From: Streptomyces candidus
GTDB taxonomy: Bacteria > Actinomycetota > Actinomycetes > Streptomycetales > Streptomycetaceae
DNA: 64,000 nucleotides
Reading direction: 5' to 3'
Assembly: GCF_014207445.1 (NCBI RefSeq)
Contig: NZ_JACHEM010000007.1
Coordinates: 285,233 to 349,232 of the forward strand
Of the stretch, positions 38,101 through 64,000 are shown piece after piece. The stretch's first letter is position 1. Each line of letters starts with the position of its first letter. A model generated the notes under the pieces. That model was not told the origin of the DNA. It searched no databases and saw only the letters and a program-made list of their open reading frames with translations. Position numbers and translations under genes: made by a program.

Positions 38101-39276
38101 GGCATCGGGCGGCGCGCCGTCACCGTCAACTCCAGGCCGGAGGGCGCCGCCGACGAGCCGTGGACCCGGCACGCGACGGGCGTCCTCGTCCCCGCTCACG
38201 AGGGGCCGCCGGTCTGCGCGGACCTCGGCTCCGACGTCTGGCCGCCGCGGGGCGCCGACCCGGTGGAGCTGGAGGGGTACTACAAACGCCTCGCCGACCA
38301 GGGCTTCGCGTACGGCCCGGCCTTCCGGGGGCTGCGCGCGCTGTGGCGCCGCGGCGAGGAGACCTTCGCCGACGTCGCCCTGCCCGCCGAGGCGGGCGAC
38401 GCTGCCGCGTACGGCCTGCACCCCGCCCTGCTGGACGCCGCGCGGCACGCCGCCATGACGGAGGACGGCAGTCTCCCGGACCGCTGGCGCGGAGTGTCCC
38501 TGCACGCGGCGGGCGCCTCTGCCCTGCGGGTGCGGATCGCCCCCTGCACCGACGAGCCGGGCAGCGTGCTGCGGCTCGCTGCCGCCGACTCCTGCGGGGC
38601 CCCGGTGCTCACCGCCGAGAGCCTGCGGGTCCGCCCGCTGTCGGCCGACGAGTTCCTCCCCGCCCTGACGGTCCCCCGGCCCAGGGCGGGGACGGACTCC
38701 GTCACCACCCGCACCACTCGGCCACCGGCGGCCGCACCGGGCGCAGGGGACGACCGCGCGCCCACCCTGTCCGAGCAGTTGGAGCGGCTCCCCGAGGCCA
38801 AGCGGGAGCGCCATCTGCTCGATCTCGTACGGACCGAGGCCGCCGCGGTGCTCGGCCACGGCAGCCCGGACGCCATCGGCGCCCACCAGGCCTTCAAGGA
38901 GCTGGGCTTCGACTCCCTCGCGGGCGTCGAGCTCTGCGACCGGCTCGGCGCACTCGCCGGCCGGGCCCTGCCCAGCACCCTCGTCTACAACTTCCCGACC
39001 CCCGCACGGCTCGCCGGCCGTCTCGCGACGGTCCTCGCGGCGCCCGCCGCCCCGGCGACGGGATCCGCCGGCGACGAGATCGCCAGGTTCGAGGCCGTCG
39101 TCCAGGCGGCGTCGGACGGTTCCGAACGCCGGATGATCGCCGACCGTCTGGAGAAACTCGTCTCCGCCCTGCGGCAATCCAGCCCCTCCTCGCCGAGCAC
39201 GTCCGGCGAGGACATCGACACGGTGTCGGTCGACAGACTGCTCGACATCATCGATGAAGAGTTCGAAACCACATAA
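35185..39276 (+). CDS. nysA: Polyene PKS loading protein (KS-Ser, AT, DH, ACP), NysA-like
   Basis: 1,363 residues, about the size of NysA. I take the ATG at 35185 ([15 protein letters not shown]), which puts the KS right at the N-terminus with no docking coil, as a loading protein needs. In-frame GTGs at 35149 and 35173 are alternatives. Domains: KS 8-430, AT 523-870, DH 884-1150, ACP near 1244, C-terminal docking 1295-1363. The KS active site reads TASSSS, with Ser177 (codon 35713-35715) replacing Cys. This is the decarboxylating KS found in NysA. AT has GHSVGE (Ser612) and HAFH, so it loads malonyl-CoA, giving an acetyl starter. The DH keeps [16 protein letters not shown] and LLDAARH, yet has no beta-hydroxy substrate in a loading step. 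There is no KR. The tail ([12 protein letters not shown]) should dock to the NysB-like N-terminus. Confidence 0.94.
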   Translation: MTIGADEDPVVVVGMACRYPGGVRSPEELWDLVLSGRDAISGFPADRGWDLEALAGEGPGRSVTREGGFLYGAADFDAGFFGMSPREAVSTDPQQRLVLETAWEAIERAGIDPHGLNGSPTGVFVGTGGQDYATVTQRSPEDLAGHAMTGLSPAVASGRLAYTLGLEGPAVTVDTASSSSLVALHWAARSLRAGECSMALAGGVTVMSTPVGFVGYSRQGGLAPDGRCKAFSEDADGTAWAEGVGVVVLERLSGARARGHRVLAVLRGSATNQDGASNGLTSPSGRSQEHVIRQALADAGLRAADVDMVEAHGTGTKLGDPIEAQALLATYGQDRPPGRPLRLGSLKSNIGHAQAAAGIAGFIKTVMALRHGLMPRTLHVGRPTSHVDWTDGAVELLSEQTPWHPVGRPRRAGVSSFGISGTNAHVIVEQAPEETERPSSAPVPAVVPWVVSARTEAALADQLTRLGDFVADAPGLTALDIGHSLATGRAALRHRAALLAHGPHGQDVTEVARGEAGDGAVAILFPGQGSQRLGMGRELHARFPVFARALDAVVDELDRHLDRPLRDIMWGEDPKELDRTGWTQPALFAVETALFRLVESLGVRPAVVGGHSVGEITAAHVAGVLPLADACRLVATRAALMQALPAGGAMVAVQAAEDEALPLLAGRADRASVAAVNGPASVVIAGEESAVLEIAAHFADQGRRTSRLPVSHAFHSPLMDPMLADFRGVMESLTFHEPTVPVVSNLTGAPAGSLLCTPDYWVRHVREAVRFADGVTALGEENVDALLELGPGSALSAMARESLGGAARSMTVVPTLRKDQPEEAALVAALGRLHTAGVPVDWTAFFADTAARRVDLPTYAFQHERHWPAPPAGAGNRGTGATGHPLLGGTLELADGEGLVFTGELCARTHPWLAQHVVAGRITLPQTALLELVVRAGDEAGCDRVEELIPTRPLVLAEDRSVRLQVRLGAADGIGRRAVTVNSRPEGAADEPWTRHATGVLVPAHEGPPVCADLGSDVWPPRGADPVELEGYYKRLADQGFAYGPAFRGLRALWRRGEETFADVALPAEAGDAAAYGLHPALLDAARHAAMTEDGSLPDRWRGVSLHAAGASALRVRIAPCTDEPGSVLRLAAADSCGAPVLTAESLRVRPLSADEFLPALTVPRPRAGTDSVTTRTTRPPAAAPGAGDDRAPTLSEQLERLPEAKRERHLLDLVRTEAAAVLGHGSPDAIGAHQAFKELGFDSLAGVELCDRLGALAGRALPSTLVYNFPTPARLAGRLATVLAAPAAPATGSAGDEIARFEAVVQAASDGSERRMIADRLEKLVSALRQSSPSSPSTSGEDIDTVSVDRLLDIIDEEFETT

Positions 39277-39319
39277 GAATTGCTGCTTTCGTTCGCGACC
39301 CGATGATGAGGACGGACCG

Positions 39320-42300
39320 GTGCCAGAAGACCAGCAGGACAAAGTCGTCGACTACTTGAGGCGAGTCACTTCCGATCTCCGTCGTGCGCGTCAGCGCATC
39401 GGAGAACTGGAACTCAAGGACAATGAGCCCATCGCCATTGTCGGAATGAGCTGCAGGCTGCCCGGCGGAGTCCGCTCCCCGGAGGCCCTGTGGGAACTCG
39501 TCGCATCCGGCGGCGACGCCATATCGGGATTCCCCTCGGACCGCGGCTGGGACATCGACCGGCTCACCGGGTCCGGCGAAGGAAACAGCGCCACCCACGA
39601 AGGCGGATTCCTTTACGAGGCGCCCGAATTCGACGCCGGCTTCTTCGGTATATCCCCGCGCGAGGCACTGGCCATGGACCCCCAGCAGCGACTGCTGCTG
39701 GAAGTGACCTGGGAGGCCCTGGAGCGGGCGGGGATCGCCCCGACCGCGCTGCGCGGCAGCCGTGCCGGGGTGTTCGTCGGCGCCTACCACTGGGGCGCGC
39801 CCTCGGCCGCCGCCGCGGGCGAACTCCAGGGACACGCCCTGACCGGCACCGCCGCCAGCGTGCTGTCGGGACGCATCGCCTACACCCTGGGGCTCGAAGG
39901 CCCCGCCATCACAGTCGACACCGCGTGCTCCTCCTCGCTGGTCGCCCTGCACGTCGCGGCGCAGTCGCTGCGCAACGGCGAGTCCTCGCTCGCCGTCATC
40001 GGCGGCGTCACCGTACTCAGCGAACCCTCGGTCTTCGTGGAGTTCAGCAAGCAGGGCGGCCTGGCCGCCGACGGGCGCTGCAAGGCGTTCTCCGAGGACG
40101 CGGACGGTACGGGCTGGGGCGAGGGCGTCGGCGTACTCGTCGCGGAACGCCTCTCGGACGCCCGCCGCAACGGCCACCGCGTCCTCGCGGTGCTGCGCGG
40201 CTCGGCGGTCAACCAGGACGGTGCCTCCAACGGCCTCACCGCCCCCAACGGCCCCTCCCAGGAACGCGTGGTCCACCAGGCCCTCGCCACCGCCGGACTC
40301 ACCGGCGCCGACATCGACGCCGTCGAGGCGCACGGCACGGGCACCAGGCTCGGCGACCCCATCGAGGCGCAGGCCCTGCTGGCCACCTACGGTCAGGGCC
40401 GCGACCCCGAGCGCCCGCTGTGGCTCGGCTCGCTCAAGTCCAACATCGGTCACACCCAGGCCGCCGCCGGAGTCGCCGGCGTCATCAAGATGGTCATGGC
40501 GCTGCGCAACGGGGTGCTGCCCGCGACCCTGCACGCACAGACGCCCTCCTCGCACGTCGACTGGTCCTCCGGTGCGGTACGCCTCCTGACCGACTCCGTG
40601 ACCTGGCCGGACACCGGACGGCCGCGCCGCTGCGCGGTGTCCTCGTTCGGCATCAGCGGCACCAACGCCCACGCCCTGCTGGAGGAGGCCCCCGGGCCGA
40701 CCGGGACGGACGAGCCCGCCGCGGCGCCCTTCACCGCCGCCGCCCTGCCCTGGATCCTGTCCGGCCGCGGCGAGCCGGCGGTCCGTGACCAGGCCGCCGC
40801 CCTGGTGGCGCACCTGGAGAGCGCCCCGCCGGCGCGGCCGGCCGACGTCGGCCACACCCTGGTCGCCTCGCGCGCGCTTCTGGAGAACAGGGCCGTGGTG
40901 GTCGGCGCCGACCACGAGGAACTCCTCGCCGGGACCACCGCCCTGGGCACCGGTCAGTCCTGGCGGGATCTCGTCCAAGGCACGGCCGACGTCGAGGGCA
41001 GGACGGTGTTCGTCTTCCCCGGCCAGGGCTCCCAGTGGGTGGGCATGGGTGCCCGGCTGCTGGAGGAGTCACCGGTCTTCGCCGAGCGGATCGCCGAATG
41101 CGCCACCGCGCTCGGCGCGTTCGTGGACTGGTCCCTGGAGGATGTGCTGCGCGACGCGGACGGCGCACCGTCCCTGGAGCGCGTCGACGTCGTACAGCCC
41201 GCGTCCTTCGCCGTGATGGTCTCCCTCGCCGCCCTGTGGCGCGCCCACGGGGTGGAGCCCGACGCGGTCGTCGGCCACTCGCAGGGCGAGATCGCCGCGG
41301 CCGTCGTCTCCGGCGCGCTCTGCCTGGAGGACGGCGCCCGGGTGGTCGCGCTGCGCAGCCGCGCGATCGGCCGCACCCTGGCCGGCCACGGCGGGATGAT
41401 GTCGATACCGCTCCCCGTCGACGAGGTCGAGGGCCGGCTCACGGACTGGCAGGGCCGGGTGTCGATCGCCGCCGTCAACGGGCCGCGCTCGGTCATCGTC
41501 TCCGGCGAGCCCGGCGCGCTGGACGAACTCTGGGCGCTGCTGACGGCCGAGGACATCCGGGTGCGCCGCGTCGCGGTGGACTACGCCTCGCACTCCGCGC
41601 AGGTCGAGAACCTCCGCGACGAACTCCTCGACGTCCTCGCACCGGTCGCCCCACGCACCAGCGACGTCCCGTTCTTCTCCACGGTGACCGGCGACTGGCT
41701 GGACACCCGAACGATGGACGCTGCCTACTGGTACACGAACCTGCGCCGGACCGTACGGTTCGCCGAAGCGGTCGGTGACCTGCTCGCCGACGGCCACCGC
41801 GCGTTCATCGAGGTCAGCTCGCACCCCGTACTGACCATGTCGGTACAGGACATGACCGAGGCGTACGGCGAGCCGGCCGTCGCCACCGGCACGCTGCGCC
41901 GTGGACGCGACGGACTCGCGCGCTTCCTGCTTTCCGCCGCCGAGGTCCACGTACGAGGCGTCGACGTCGACTGGGCCGGGCTCTTCACGGGCACCGACGC
42001 CCGCCGCATCGACCTGCCCACTTACGCCTTCCAGCACGAACGCTTCTGGAACACCCCCGCCGCGGACGACCGGGATGCCACGGCCGACCCGCAGGACGCC
42101 CGGTTCTGGGCGGCCGTCGAGGGGGAGGACCTCAGCGCGCTGGCCTCGACCCTGCGGACGGACGAGGACGCGGTGGCCGCCGTGCTGCCCGCCCTGTCCT
42201 CCTGGCGCAAGTCGCGCAACGAAGCGACCAGAACCGACTCCTGGCGCTACCGGGTGACCTGGTCGCCGCTGGCCAAGGTCCCCCGGCGGACCCTGACGGG

Positions 42301-45300
42301 TACCTGGCTCGTCGTGTCCGCCGACGGCACCGACGACAGCGAGACCACCGGCGTGCTGGCCGAAGCGGGCGCCGAGGTGACCCGCCTGGTCCTGGACGAC
42401 ACGCACACGGACCGCGCCACCCTCGCCGAACTGCTGGCCACCACCGGCGAACTCACCGGGATCGTCTCCACCCTCGCCGCGGCCGAGGAGCGCAGCGGGC
42501 GCCACCCGGGCCTCACCCTCGGCCTCGCCCTGACCGTCCCGCTCGTCCAGGCACTGGGCGACGCCGGCGTGAGCGCGCCGCTGTGGTTCCTCACCCGCGG
42601 CGCGGTCTCCACCGGCCGGTCGGACGCGCTGACCCACCCGGTGCAGGCCCAGATCGCCGGCGTGGGCTGGACCACGGCCCTGGAACACCCGCACCGCTGG
42701 GGCGGCGTCATCGACCTGCCGCCGACGCTGGACCGGCGGGCGGCCGGACGCGTGGTCTCCGCCCTCGCGGGCGCGCTCGGCGACGAGGACCAGCTCGCCG
42801 TCCGCCCCTCCGGGGTCTTCACCCGGCGCATCGTGCGCGCCAAGTCCGGCGGACGGGGCCCCTCCCGTACGTGGACCCCGCGCGGTACGACCCTGGTCAC
42901 CGGCGGCTCCGGCACCCTGGCACCCGACCTCGCCCGCTGGCTCGCCGGCCGGGGCGCCGGCCATGTGGTGCTCGCCAGCCGCCGGGGCGCCGACGCCCCC
43001 GGCGCGGCCGAACTGATCGCGGAACTGGCCGCGGCGGGCACCGAGGCCGCGGCCGTCGCCTGCGACGTGACCGACCGCGACTCCGTCGCCGCGCTCCTGG
43101 CGGACCTCAAGGCCGACGGCCGTACCGTACGCACGGTCATCCACACCGCGGCCGTCATCGAGCTGCACACCCTCGCCGAGACCACGATGGAGTCCTTCTC
43201 CGACGTCGTGCACGCCAAGGTCACCGGCGCCCAGCACCTCGACGAACTCCTCGACCACGACGAGCTCGACGACTTCGTTCTGTACTCCTCCACCGCCGGC
43301 ATGTGGGGCAGCGGCCACCACGCCGCCTATGTCGCGGGCAACGCCTACCTCTCGGCGCTCGCGGTCAACCGCCGCGCCCGCGGTCTGCGCACCACCTCGG
43401 TGCACTGGGGCAAGTGGCCCGACGACATCGAACGCGAGCTGGCCGACCCGCACCACATCCGCCGCAGCGGCCTGGCCTACCTGGACCCGCAGCAGGCGCT
43501 GAGCGCCCTGGGCAGGGCCCTGGACGACGACGAGACCGTCATCGGGCTCACCGACATCGACTGGGACACCTACTACCCCGTCTTCACCACCGGCCGCCCC
43601 ACACGACTGTTCGACGAGGTGCCCGAGGTCGCCCGCCAGCTCGCCCCCGCCCCGCGGCAGGCCGCCGGTGCGCCCGCGGCGAGCGACCTCGCGGCGCGGT
43701 TGCACGACCTGACGGACGCCGAGCAGGAACGCCTCCTGCTCACCCTCGTCCGCACCGAGGCGGCCGCCGTCCTGGGCCACGCCTCCGCGGAGTCCTTCCC
43801 CGAGCGGCGGGCCTTCCGCGACATCGGCTTCGACTCGGTCACCGCCGTCGACCTGCGCAACCGCATCGTCGCGGCCACCGGCCTGACCCTGCCGTCGACC
43901 CTCGTCTTCGACTTCCCCAACGCGGTCGCACTCGCCGGTTTCCTCAAGGGCGCCGCCCTGGGCGAGGGACGCGAGGAAGCCGTCGCGGCGCGCGCCACGC
44001 CCGCGGGGGCGGCGGCCGACGACGACCCGATCGCCATCATCGGCATGAGCTGCCGCTACCCCGGCGGCGCGAACACTCCGGAGGAGCTGATCCGCCTCGC
44101 CCTGGACGGCGCGGACGCGATCTCCGAATTCCCCGCCGACCGCAACTGGGACGCCCAGGGGCTCTACGACCCCGACCCCGACCGGCAGGGCCGCACGTAC
44201 TCCGTCCAGGGCGGATTCCTGCACGAGGCCGCCGAGTTCGACCCCGCGTTCTTCGGGATCTCGCCGCGTGAGGCCGTGTCGATGGACCCGCAGCAGCGCC
44301 TGCTGCTGGAGACCTCCTGGGAGGCCTTCGAGCGGGCCGGGATCGACCTGGACTCGTTGCGGGGCACCACCGCGGGCACCTTCATCGGCGCGAGCCACCA
44401 GGACTACGCGACAACCGCGCACAACGGCGCCGAGGGCTCCGAGGTGCACATGGTCACCGGCACCGCGGCCAGCGTGCTGTCCGGCCGCGTGTCGTACCTG
44501 TACGGGTTCGAAGGTCCGGCGGTCACCGTCGACACCGCCTGCTCGTCCTCACTGGTGGCCGTGCATCTGGCCTGCCAGTCGCTGCGCAGCGGGGAGAGCT
44601 CCCTCGCGCTGGCGGGCGGCGCGGCCGTGATGGGCACCCCGCACGCCTTCGTGGGCTTCAGCAGGCAGCGGGCGCTCGCGCTCGACGGCCGCTGCAAGCC
44701 GTTCTCCGACGCCGCCGACGGCATGACCCTTGCGGAGGGCGTCGGTCTGGTCCTGCTGGAGCGTCTCTCCGAGGCCCGGCGCAACGGCCACCGCGTCCTC
44801 GCCGTGATCCGCGGCTCGGCGATCAACCAGGACGGCGCGTCCAACGGTCTCACCGCCCCCAACGGGCCCGCCCAGCAGCAGGTCATCCGCCAGGCCCTCG
44901 CCAACGCGGCGATCACCGGCGCGGACGTGGACACGGTGGAGGCGCACGGCACGGGCACCAGGCTCGGCGACCCCATCGAGGCGCAGGCCGTGCTCGCCAC
45001 CTACGGTCAGGACCGCGATCCCGAGCGCCCGCTGTGGCTCGGCTCGCTCAAGTCCAACATCGGTCACACCCAGGCCGCCGCCGGAGTCGCCGGCGTCATC
45101 AAGATGGTCATGGCCATGCGCGAGGGCGTCCTGCCGGGCACCCTGCACACCGGCACCCCCTCCACGCACGTGGACTGGACGTCCGGAGCGGTGGAACTGC
45201 TGACCGGGCGGACCCCATGGCCGCAGACCGACCGGCCCAGGCGTGCCGGAGTGTCCTCCTTCGGGATCAGCGGCACCAACGCCCACCTGATCGTGGAGCA

Positions 45301-48300
45301 GGCACCCCCGGCCGAAGCCGGGACCGCGGACACCGGCACCACGGACGCCGGTACGGCAGACGCCGACACAACGGGCGCGCACAGGGAAGGCGTTGACACG
45401 GCAACCGGTGGCCCCGCCGACGCGCAGGTCGTACCGTGGCCGGTCTCCGCGAAGTCCGAGGCGGCCCTGCGCGACCAGGCGGCCCGGCTCCTCGCCCTCG
45501 CCGACGCCGACCCCGGCCTGTCGCCCGCGCGGGTGGGCTGGTCGCTGGCGACCACCCGTACGACCTTCGACCACCGCGCGGTCGTGATCGGCCGGACCCG
45601 CGAGGACTTCCTGCGCTCCCTCGAAGCACTGGCCACCGGCCGCAGCGCGGCAGACGTCGTCCAGGGCGCCGTCGGTGAGGGCGCCGGGGGACCGGTGTTC
45701 GTCTACCCCGGCCAGGGCTCCCAGTGGTGGGGCATGGGCCGCGAACTCCTCGCCCACTCCGAGGTGTTCCGCGCGGCCGTGGACGACTGCGCCGACGCCC
45801 TCGCCCCGTACATCGACTGGTCCCTGCACGAGGTCCTGGCCGGCGAGGGAGACCCGGCGCTGCTCGAACGGGTGGACGTCGTCCAGCCCGCGCTGTTCTC
45901 GACCATGGTGGCGCTGACCGCGCTCTGGCGCTCGTACGGAGTCGAGCCCTCGGCCGTCGTCGGCCACTCGCAGGGCGAGATCGCCGCCGCGTACGTGGCG
46001 GGCGCGCTGACGCTGGCGGACGCGGCCGCCGTCGTGGCCCTGCGCAGCCAGGCACTGCCCCAGCTCTCCGGGCTCGGCGGCATGATGTCGGTGGCCGCGC
46101 CGGTGGAGCGGGTGACCGACCTGCTGGAGCCCTGGGGCGAACTGCTGTCCGTCGCGGCCGTCAACGGGCCCTCGTCGGTCATCGTCTCCGGCGACGCCGC
46201 CGCGCTGGACGAACTGCACGCCGCCTGCGGACAGCAGGGCGTCCGCGCCCGCAAGGTGTCGGTGGACTACGCCTCGCACAGCGCACATGTCGAAGCCGTG
46301 CGCGACGAGCTCTCCCGCGTACTGGCGCCGGTCGTCTCCGCGAGCCCGCGCGTGCCGTTCTACTCGACGGTCACCGGCGCCCGCCTGACGGACGCCGCCT
46401 TCGACGGCGCGTACTGGTACACCAACCTGCGCACGACCGTGCGGATGGAGGAGGCGACCCGTGCGCTCCTCGCGGACGGGCACCGCGTCTTCATCGAGAT
46501 GAGCCCGCACCCGGTGCTGGCCGCCCCCGTCCAGGAGACCCAGGAGACGGTGGAGGAGGCCGTCGCCGACTCCGCCGTGGTGCTCGGCACCCTGCGCCGC
46601 GACGAAGGCGGCATCCGGCGCTTCCTGGCCTCCCTCGCAGAGGCCCACGCGCACGGCACGGCGGTGGACTGGCGCACGGCGTTCCCGGCCGGCGCCGCCG
46701 TCCCCGTCGACCTGCCGACCTACGCCTTCCAGCACCGCAAGTTCTGGCCCGAGCCCAGGGCCACGAACGCCACCGCGGCCCCGGGCGACGGCGCCGGCAC
46801 GGACACCGCCTTCTGGGACCTCGTCGAGAGCGCGGACCTGGAGTCCCTGGCCGACGAACTCGGTGTCGCCGAGGACGGGGCACGCTCCTCGCTCGGGGAG
46901 GTACTGCCCACCCTGTCGGCCTGGCGCGCCAAGTCCCGGGAACGCTCGGCCGTCAACGCCTGGCGCTACCGCGTCGACTGGACCCGGCTGAACGAGCCGG
47001 GCACCGCCGCTCCCACGGGCCGCTGGCTCGCCGTGGTACCGGCGGACCGGGCCGACGACGCCTGGATCACCTCCGTACTGGCCCTGCTCGGCCCGGACAC
47101 GGTCCGGCTGGAGGCGGAGGGCGGTGGCGGCAACGACGGCGCGGGCCGCGCCGCCTGGACCAAGCGACTCAAGGAACTGACCGCCGACGGAACGGAGTTC
47201 ACCGGCGTACTGTCCCTGCTGGCGTCCGTCGAGGAGCGCCACCCGAACCACCCGTCCGTGCCCGCTGGACTGGCCCTGACGCTCACTCTCGTCCAGGCAC
47301 TGGGCGACGCGGAACTGCGCGCCCCACTGTGGTGCGCCACCCGCGGCGCGGTGTCGGTGGGCAAGGACGACCGGCTCACCCGGCCCGTGCAGAGCGCCCT
47401 GTGGGGCCTGGGCCGGGTGGTCGCGCTGGAGCACCCGGACCGCTGGGGCGGTCTGGTGGACCTCCCGGAGACGCTGGACGCGCGGGCCGGGGCCCGGCTG
47501 ACCGCCGTACTGGCGGGCCTGGACGCGGAGGACCAGATCGCGGTCCGCCCGTCCGGGATCTACGGCCGCCGCCTCACCCACGCGGCGCCCACCGCGGACC
47601 GCCCCGAGCGCCGCTGGCACGGCCGGGGCACCGCCCTGATCACCGGCGGCACCGGCGGCATCGGCGGCCGGGTCGCCCGCTGGATGATCGAGCGCGGCGC
47701 CGGACACGTGGTGCTGACCAGCCGCCGCGGCGAGGACGCGCCCGGCGCGGCCGCGCTCCGCGCCGAACTGGAGGGCCTGGGCGCCCGCGTCACCATCGCC
47801 GCCTGCGACGCCGCCGACCGCGACGCGCTGGCCGGCGTACTGGCCGCGATTCCCGCCGAGTTCCCCCTCGCCTCGGTCTTCCACGCCGCCGGCGTGGCCG
47901 AGGGCGACGCCTCCGTGGAGTCGCTGACGCTGGAGCAGCTGGACGCCCTGATGCGGTCCAAGCTCAGCGCCGCCCTGCACCTGCACGAACTGACCCGCGG
48001 CCTCGACCTGGACGCCTTCGTGCTGTTCTCGTCGGGCGCGGCCACCTGGGGCAGTGGCGGCCAGCCCGGCTACGCGGCGGCCAACGCGTTCCTCGACGCC
48101 CTGGCCGAACACCGCAGGGCCGAGGGCCTGACCGCCGCCTCCGTCGCCTGGGGCACCTGGGCCGAGGTCGGCATGGCCACGGTCGACGAGGTCCACGAGC
48201 GGCTGCGGCGCCAGGGCGTCATGCCCATGGAGCCGCCGCTGGCGATCGCCGCACTCCAGCGGATGCTGGAGGACGACGACACGGCGCTCACCGTGACGCT

Positions 48301-48949
48301 GATGGACTGGGAACGCTTCACCCCCAGCTTCACCGCGACGCGGCCCAGCCCGCTGCTCACCGGCATCCCCGAGGCCGGCCGGGCCCTGTCGGCGGGCGAC
48401 GAAGTCCCCACCGACGACGGAACCGCTGTGCCGCCCCTCAGGCAGCGGCTCGACACCCTGCCCACCGCCGAACGCGACCGGGCCCTGCTCGAAGCGGTAC
48501 GCGCCGAAGCGTCCGCGACCCTGGGCCACGACGCGACCGACGCCATTCCCGCCACCCGCGCCTTCCGTGACGTCGGCTTCGACTCGGTGACGGCCGTCGA
48601 GCTGCGCAACCGGCTGCGGACGGCCCTGGGCCTGCCACTGCCGGCGGCCCTGGTCTTCGACCATCCGACCCCGGCCACCCTGGCCCGGCACATCGGCTCG
48701 CTGATCTTCGGCGCCGCCCCCGGGCACGCCGACGACCGGGCCGACGATCCCGACGCGGAGATCCGCGACGTGCTCGCCTCCGTACCCATCAGCAGACTCC
48801 GAAAAGCAGGACTTCTGGACATGGTGCTCAAACTCGCCACCGCCGATGCCCCCGACGCGGCTACCGGGCCTCTCGACGGCGAGGGCCCGACCGAGGACCT
48901 CGACGACATGGACGCCGAAGGCCTGCTGCGGCTCGCCACCGACATGTAG
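39320..48949 (+). CDS. nysB: Polyene PKS modules 1 and 2 (both methylmalonyl), NysB-like
   Basis: 3,209 residues from a GTG at 39320. That start is preceded by TGAGGA at 7 bp, and it gives the docking coil [20 protein letters not shown], which parallels the NysK-like N-terminus. The ATG at 39254 lies inside the nysA-like gene and is unlikely. Domains by residue: M1 KS 36-455 (Cys203), AT 563-910 (GHSQGE Ser654, YASH), KR with Rossmann motif near 1190, ACP Ser1506; M2 KS 1569-1995 (Cys1741), AT 2124-2478 (GHSQGE Ser2217, YASH), KR near 2771, ACP Ser3089; docking tail 3140-3209. YASH marks methylmalonyl specificity, giving the two methyl branches next to the lactone end. Both KRs lack LDD (A-type). 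The tail ([15 protein letters not shown]) is of the same docking type as the NysI-like tail and should pair with NysC. Confidence 0.95.
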   Translation: MPEDQQDKVVDYLRRVTSDLRRARQRIGELELKDNEPIAIVGMSCRLPGGVRSPEALWELVASGGDAISGFPSDRGWDIDRLTGSGEGNSATHEGGFLYEAPEFDAGFFGISPREALAMDPQQRLLLEVTWEALERAGIAPTALRGSRAGVFVGAYHWGAPSAAAAGELQGHALTGTAASVLSGRIAYTLGLEGPAITVDTACSSSLVALHVAAQSLRNGESSLAVIGGVTVLSEPSVFVEFSKQGGLAADGRCKAFSEDADGTGWGEGVGVLVAERLSDARRNGHRVLAVLRGSAVNQDGASNGLTAPNGPSQERVVHQALATAGLTGADIDAVEAHGTGTRLGDPIEAQALLATYGQGRDPERPLWLGSLKSNIGHTQAAAGVAGVIKMVMALRNGVLPATLHAQTPSSHVDWSSGAVRLLTDSVTWPDTGRPRRCAVSSFGISGTNAHALLEEAPGPTGTDEPAAAPFTAAALPWILSGRGEPAVRDQAAALVAHLESAPPARPADVGHTLVASRALLENRAVVVGADHEELLAGTTALGTGQSWRDLVQGTADVEGRTVFVFPGQGSQWVGMGARLLEESPVFAERIAECATALGAFVDWSLEDVLRDADGAPSLERVDVVQPASFAVMVSLAALWRAHGVEPDAVVGHSQGEIAAAVVSGALCLEDGARVVALRSRAIGRTLAGHGGMMSIPLPVDEVEGRLTDWQGRVSIAAVNGPRSVIVSGEPGALDELWALLTAEDIRVRRVAVDYASHSAQVENLRDELLDVLAPVAPRTSDVPFFSTVTGDWLDTRTMDAAYWYTNLRRTVRFAEAVGDLLADGHRAFIEVSSHPVLTMSVQDMTEAYGEPAVATGTLRRGRDGLARFLLSAAEVHVRGVDVDWAGLFTGTDARRIDLPTYAFQHERFWNTPAADDRDATADPQDARFWAAVEGEDLSALASTLRTDEDAVAAVLPALSSWRKSRNEATRTDSWRYRVTWSPLAKVPRRTLTGTWLVVSADGTDDSETTGVLAEAGAEVTRLVLDDTHTDRATLAELLATTGELTGIVSTLAAAEERSGRHPGLTLGLALTVPLVQALGDAGVSAPLWFLTRGAVSTGRSDALTHPVQAQIAGVGWTTALEHPHRWGGVIDLPPTLDRRAAGRVVSALAGALGDEDQLAVRPSGVFTRRIVRAKSGGRGPSRTWTPRGTTLVTGGSGTLAPDLARWLAGRGAGHVVLASRRGADAPGAAELIAELAAAGTEAAAVACDVTDRDSVAALLADLKADGRTVRTVIHTAAVIELHTLAETTMESFSDVVHAKVTGAQHLDELLDHDELDDFVLYSSTAGMWGSGHHAAYVAGNAYLSALAVNRRARGLRTTSVHWGKWPDDIERELADPHHIRRSGLAYLDPQQALSALGRALDDDETVIGLTDIDWDTYYPVFTTGRPTRLFDEVPEVARQLAPAPRQAAGAPAASDLAARLHDLTDAEQERLLLTLVRTEAAAVLGHASAESFPERRAFRDIGFDSVTAVDLRNRIVAATGLTLPSTLVFDFPNAVALAGFLKGAALGEGREEAVAARATPAGAAADDDPIAIIGMSCRYPGGANTPEELIRLALDGADAISEFPADRNWDAQGLYDPDPDRQGRTYSVQGGFLHEAAEFDPAFFGISPREAVSMDPQQRLLLETSWEAFERAGIDLDSLRGTTAGTFIGASHQDYATTAHNGAEGSEVHMVTGTAASVLSGRVSYLYGFEGPAVTVDTACSSSLVAVHLACQSLRSGESSLALAGGAAVMGTPHAFVGFSRQRALALDGRCKPFSDAADGMTLAEGVGLVLLERLSEARRNGHRVLAVIRGSAINQDGASNGLTAPNGPAQQQVIRQALANAAITGADVDTVEAHGTGTRLGDPIEAQAVLATYGQDRDPERPLWLGSLKSNIGHTQAAAGVAGVIKMVMAMREGVLPGTLHTGTPSTHVDWTSGAVELLTGRTPWPQTDRPRRAGVSSFGISGTNAHLIVEQAPPAEAGTADTGTTDAGTADADTTGAHREGVDTATGGPADAQVVPWPVSAKSEAALRDQAARLLALADADPGLSPARVGWSLATTRTTFDHRAVVIGRTREDFLRSLEALATGRSAADVVQGAVGEGAGGPVFVYPGQGSQWWGMGRELLAHSEVFRAAVDDCADALAPYIDWSLHEVLAGEGDPALLERVDVVQPALFSTMVALTALWRSYGVEPSAVVGHSQGEIAAAYVAGALTLADAAAVVALRSQALPQLSGLGGMMSVAAPVERVTDLLEPWGELLSVAAVNGPSSVIVSGDAAALDELHAACGQQGVRARKVSVDYASHSAHVEAVRDELSRVLAPVVSASPRVPFYSTVTGARLTDAAFDGAYWYTNLRTTVRMEEATRALLADGHRVFIEMSPHPVLAAPVQETQETVEEAVADSAVVLGTLRRDEGGIRRFLASLAEAHAHGTAVDWRTAFPAGAAVPVDLPTYAFQHRKFWPEPRATNATAAPGDGAGTDTAFWDLVESADLESLADELGVAEDGARSSLGEVLPTLSAWRAKSRERSAVNAWRYRVDWTRLNEPGTAAPTGRWLAVVPADRADDAWITSVLALLGPDTVRLEAEGGGGNDGAGRAAWTKRLKELTADGTEFTGVLSLLASVEERHPNHPSVPAGLALTLTLVQALGDAELRAPLWCATRGAVSVGKDDRLTRPVQSALWGLGRVVALEHPDRWGGLVDLPETLDARAGARLTAVLAGLDAEDQIAVRPSGIYGRRLTHAAPTADRPERRWHGRGTALITGGTGGIGGRVARWMIERGAGHVVLTSRRGEDAPGAAALRAELEGLGARVTIAACDAADRDALAGVLAAIPAEFPLASVFHAAGVAEGDASVESLTLEQLDALMRSKLSAALHLHELTRGLDLDAFVLFSSGAATWGSGGQPGYAAANAFLDALAEHRRAEGLTAASVAWGTWAEVGMATVDEVHERLRRQGVMPMEPPLAIAALQRMLEDDDTALTVTLMDWERFTPSFTATRPSPLLTGIPEAGRALSAGDEVPTDDGTAVPPLRQRLDTLPTAERDRALLEAVRAEASATLGHDATDAIPATRAFRDVGFDSVTAVELRNRLRTALGLPLPAALVFDHPTPATLARHIGSLIFGAAPGHADDRADDPDAEIRDVLASVPISRLRKAGLLDMVLKLATADAPDAATGPLDGEGPTEDLDDMDAEGLLRLATDM
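39425..43960 (+). other. PKS module 1: KS-AT(methylmalonyl)-KR(A-type)-ACP
   Basis: KS Cys is at 39926-39928. AT has GHSQGE (Ser 41279-41281) and VDYASH near 41575. There is no DH. KR at about 42230-43570 has YVAGN and SST, so its catalytic residues are present. Its nucleotide loop reads GGSGTLAP, with Ala in place of the last Gly of GxGxxG. No LDD is present. The ACP has IGFDSV with Ser at 43835-43837. It should reduce the starter ketone to the hydroxyl that later closes the lactone (C37 in nystatin numbering). Confidence 0.9.
44024..48740 (+). other. PKS module 2: KS-AT(methylmalonyl)-KR(A-type)-ACP
   Basis: KS Cys is at 44540-44542. The KS-AT linker (about 45305-45430) has an unusual low-complexity stretch rich in Ala, Gly, Thr and Asp. 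AT has GHSQGE (Ser 45968-45970) and VDYASH near 46261. KR has TGGTGGIGG near 47645, no LDD, SSG and GYAAAN, so it looks active. ACP Ser is at 48584-48586. The predicted product is a beta-hydroxyl with an alpha-methyl (C35-OH and C34-methyl in nystatin numbering). Confidence 0.91.
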
Positions 48950-48958
48950 CGGCCCCTC

Positions 48959-48995
48959 GGCGACGTCCGCCCGGCCGCGCCGGACGGACGTCGCC
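48959..48995 (+). terminator. Long hairpin between NysB-like and NysC-like genes
   Basis: Arms 48959-48974 and 48980-48995 pair at 15 of 16 positions around a 5-nt loop, starting 10 bp after the NysB-like stop. There is no T-run. In an 89-bp gap before a giant essential PKS gene it cannot be a full stop unless NysC has its own promoter. Partial termination or mRNA protection is more likely. Confidence 0.6.
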
Positions 48996-49038
48996 GGCTG
49001 TGCGGCATCTGCAAACCGAAAGAGACCTGGAGAGTTCG

Positions 49039-64000
<14,962 letters not shown>

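Noticed and set aside
39254..39319. Upstream ATG extension of the NysB-like protein
   Set aside because: It overlaps the end of the NysA-like gene and adds a Cys/Arg-rich stretch before the docking coil. The GTG at 39320 has a ribosome site and matches the NysK-like N-terminus.

Overview
The window is 64 kb of GC-rich DNA (roughly 72% by eye) with strong third-position G/C bias and almost no non-coding sequence. This is typical of Streptomyces or a close actinomycete relative. It is the middle of a large modular type I polyketide cluster. Both ends fall inside PKS genes, so the cluster continues on both sides.

Layout, left to right. (1) The 3' end of a PKS gene (2-7132), then two complete PKS genes (7155-23447 and 23498-29665), all on the + strand. 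The last ends in a thioesterase. (2) A perfect 19-bp inverted repeat, then a + strand cytochrome P450 (29774-30958). (3) A compact minus-strand group, read right to left: glycosyltransferase (34939-33536), PLP sugar aminotransferase (33523-32468), CYP105-like P450 (32436-31261) and 3Fe-4S ferredoxin (31174-30980). (4) A 245-bp divergent promoter region (34940-35184). (5) Three more + strand PKS genes: a loading protein (35185-39276), a two-module protein (39320-48949) and the first 2.6 modules of a giant protein (49039 to beyond 64000).

Gene order, protein sizes, domain content and extender choice match the nystatin/amphotericin type of polyene antifungal cluster: nysI-J-K-L, then M-N-DII-DI reversed, then A-B-C. 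I use nys names by analogy, from memory of that family and without a database search. Chain logic: NysA-like loads acetate through a KS with Ser at the active-site position. NysB-like adds two methylmalonyl units (YASH-type ATs) with A-type ketoreduction. NysC-like begins the polyene. The NysI end, NysJ and NysK build the polyol part, and the TE closes the ring. The M13 ketoreductase has lost its catalytic residues, which predicts the C13 ketone that forms the hemiketal. M15 carries DH-ER-KR, as in nystatin rather than amphotericin, so C8-C9 should be saturated. The P450s, ferredoxin, aminotransferase and glycosyltransferase should do the late oxidations and attach an amino sugar, most likely mycosamine.

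The most unusual feature is the enoylreductase in the NysC-like protein. It lies in that protein's second module (M4). In the nystatin and amphotericin lines, as I recall, it lies in the third (M5). The inner half of this ER and the start of its KR are 99.1% identical at the DNA level (9 mismatches in 1,049 bp, counted by hand) to the M15 ER-KR in the NysJ-like gene, and the shared tract has codon use unlike its surroundings. The cluster may therefore make a nystatin relative with an altered unsaturated segment or a smaller ring. Deciding which needs the rest of the NysC-like gene.
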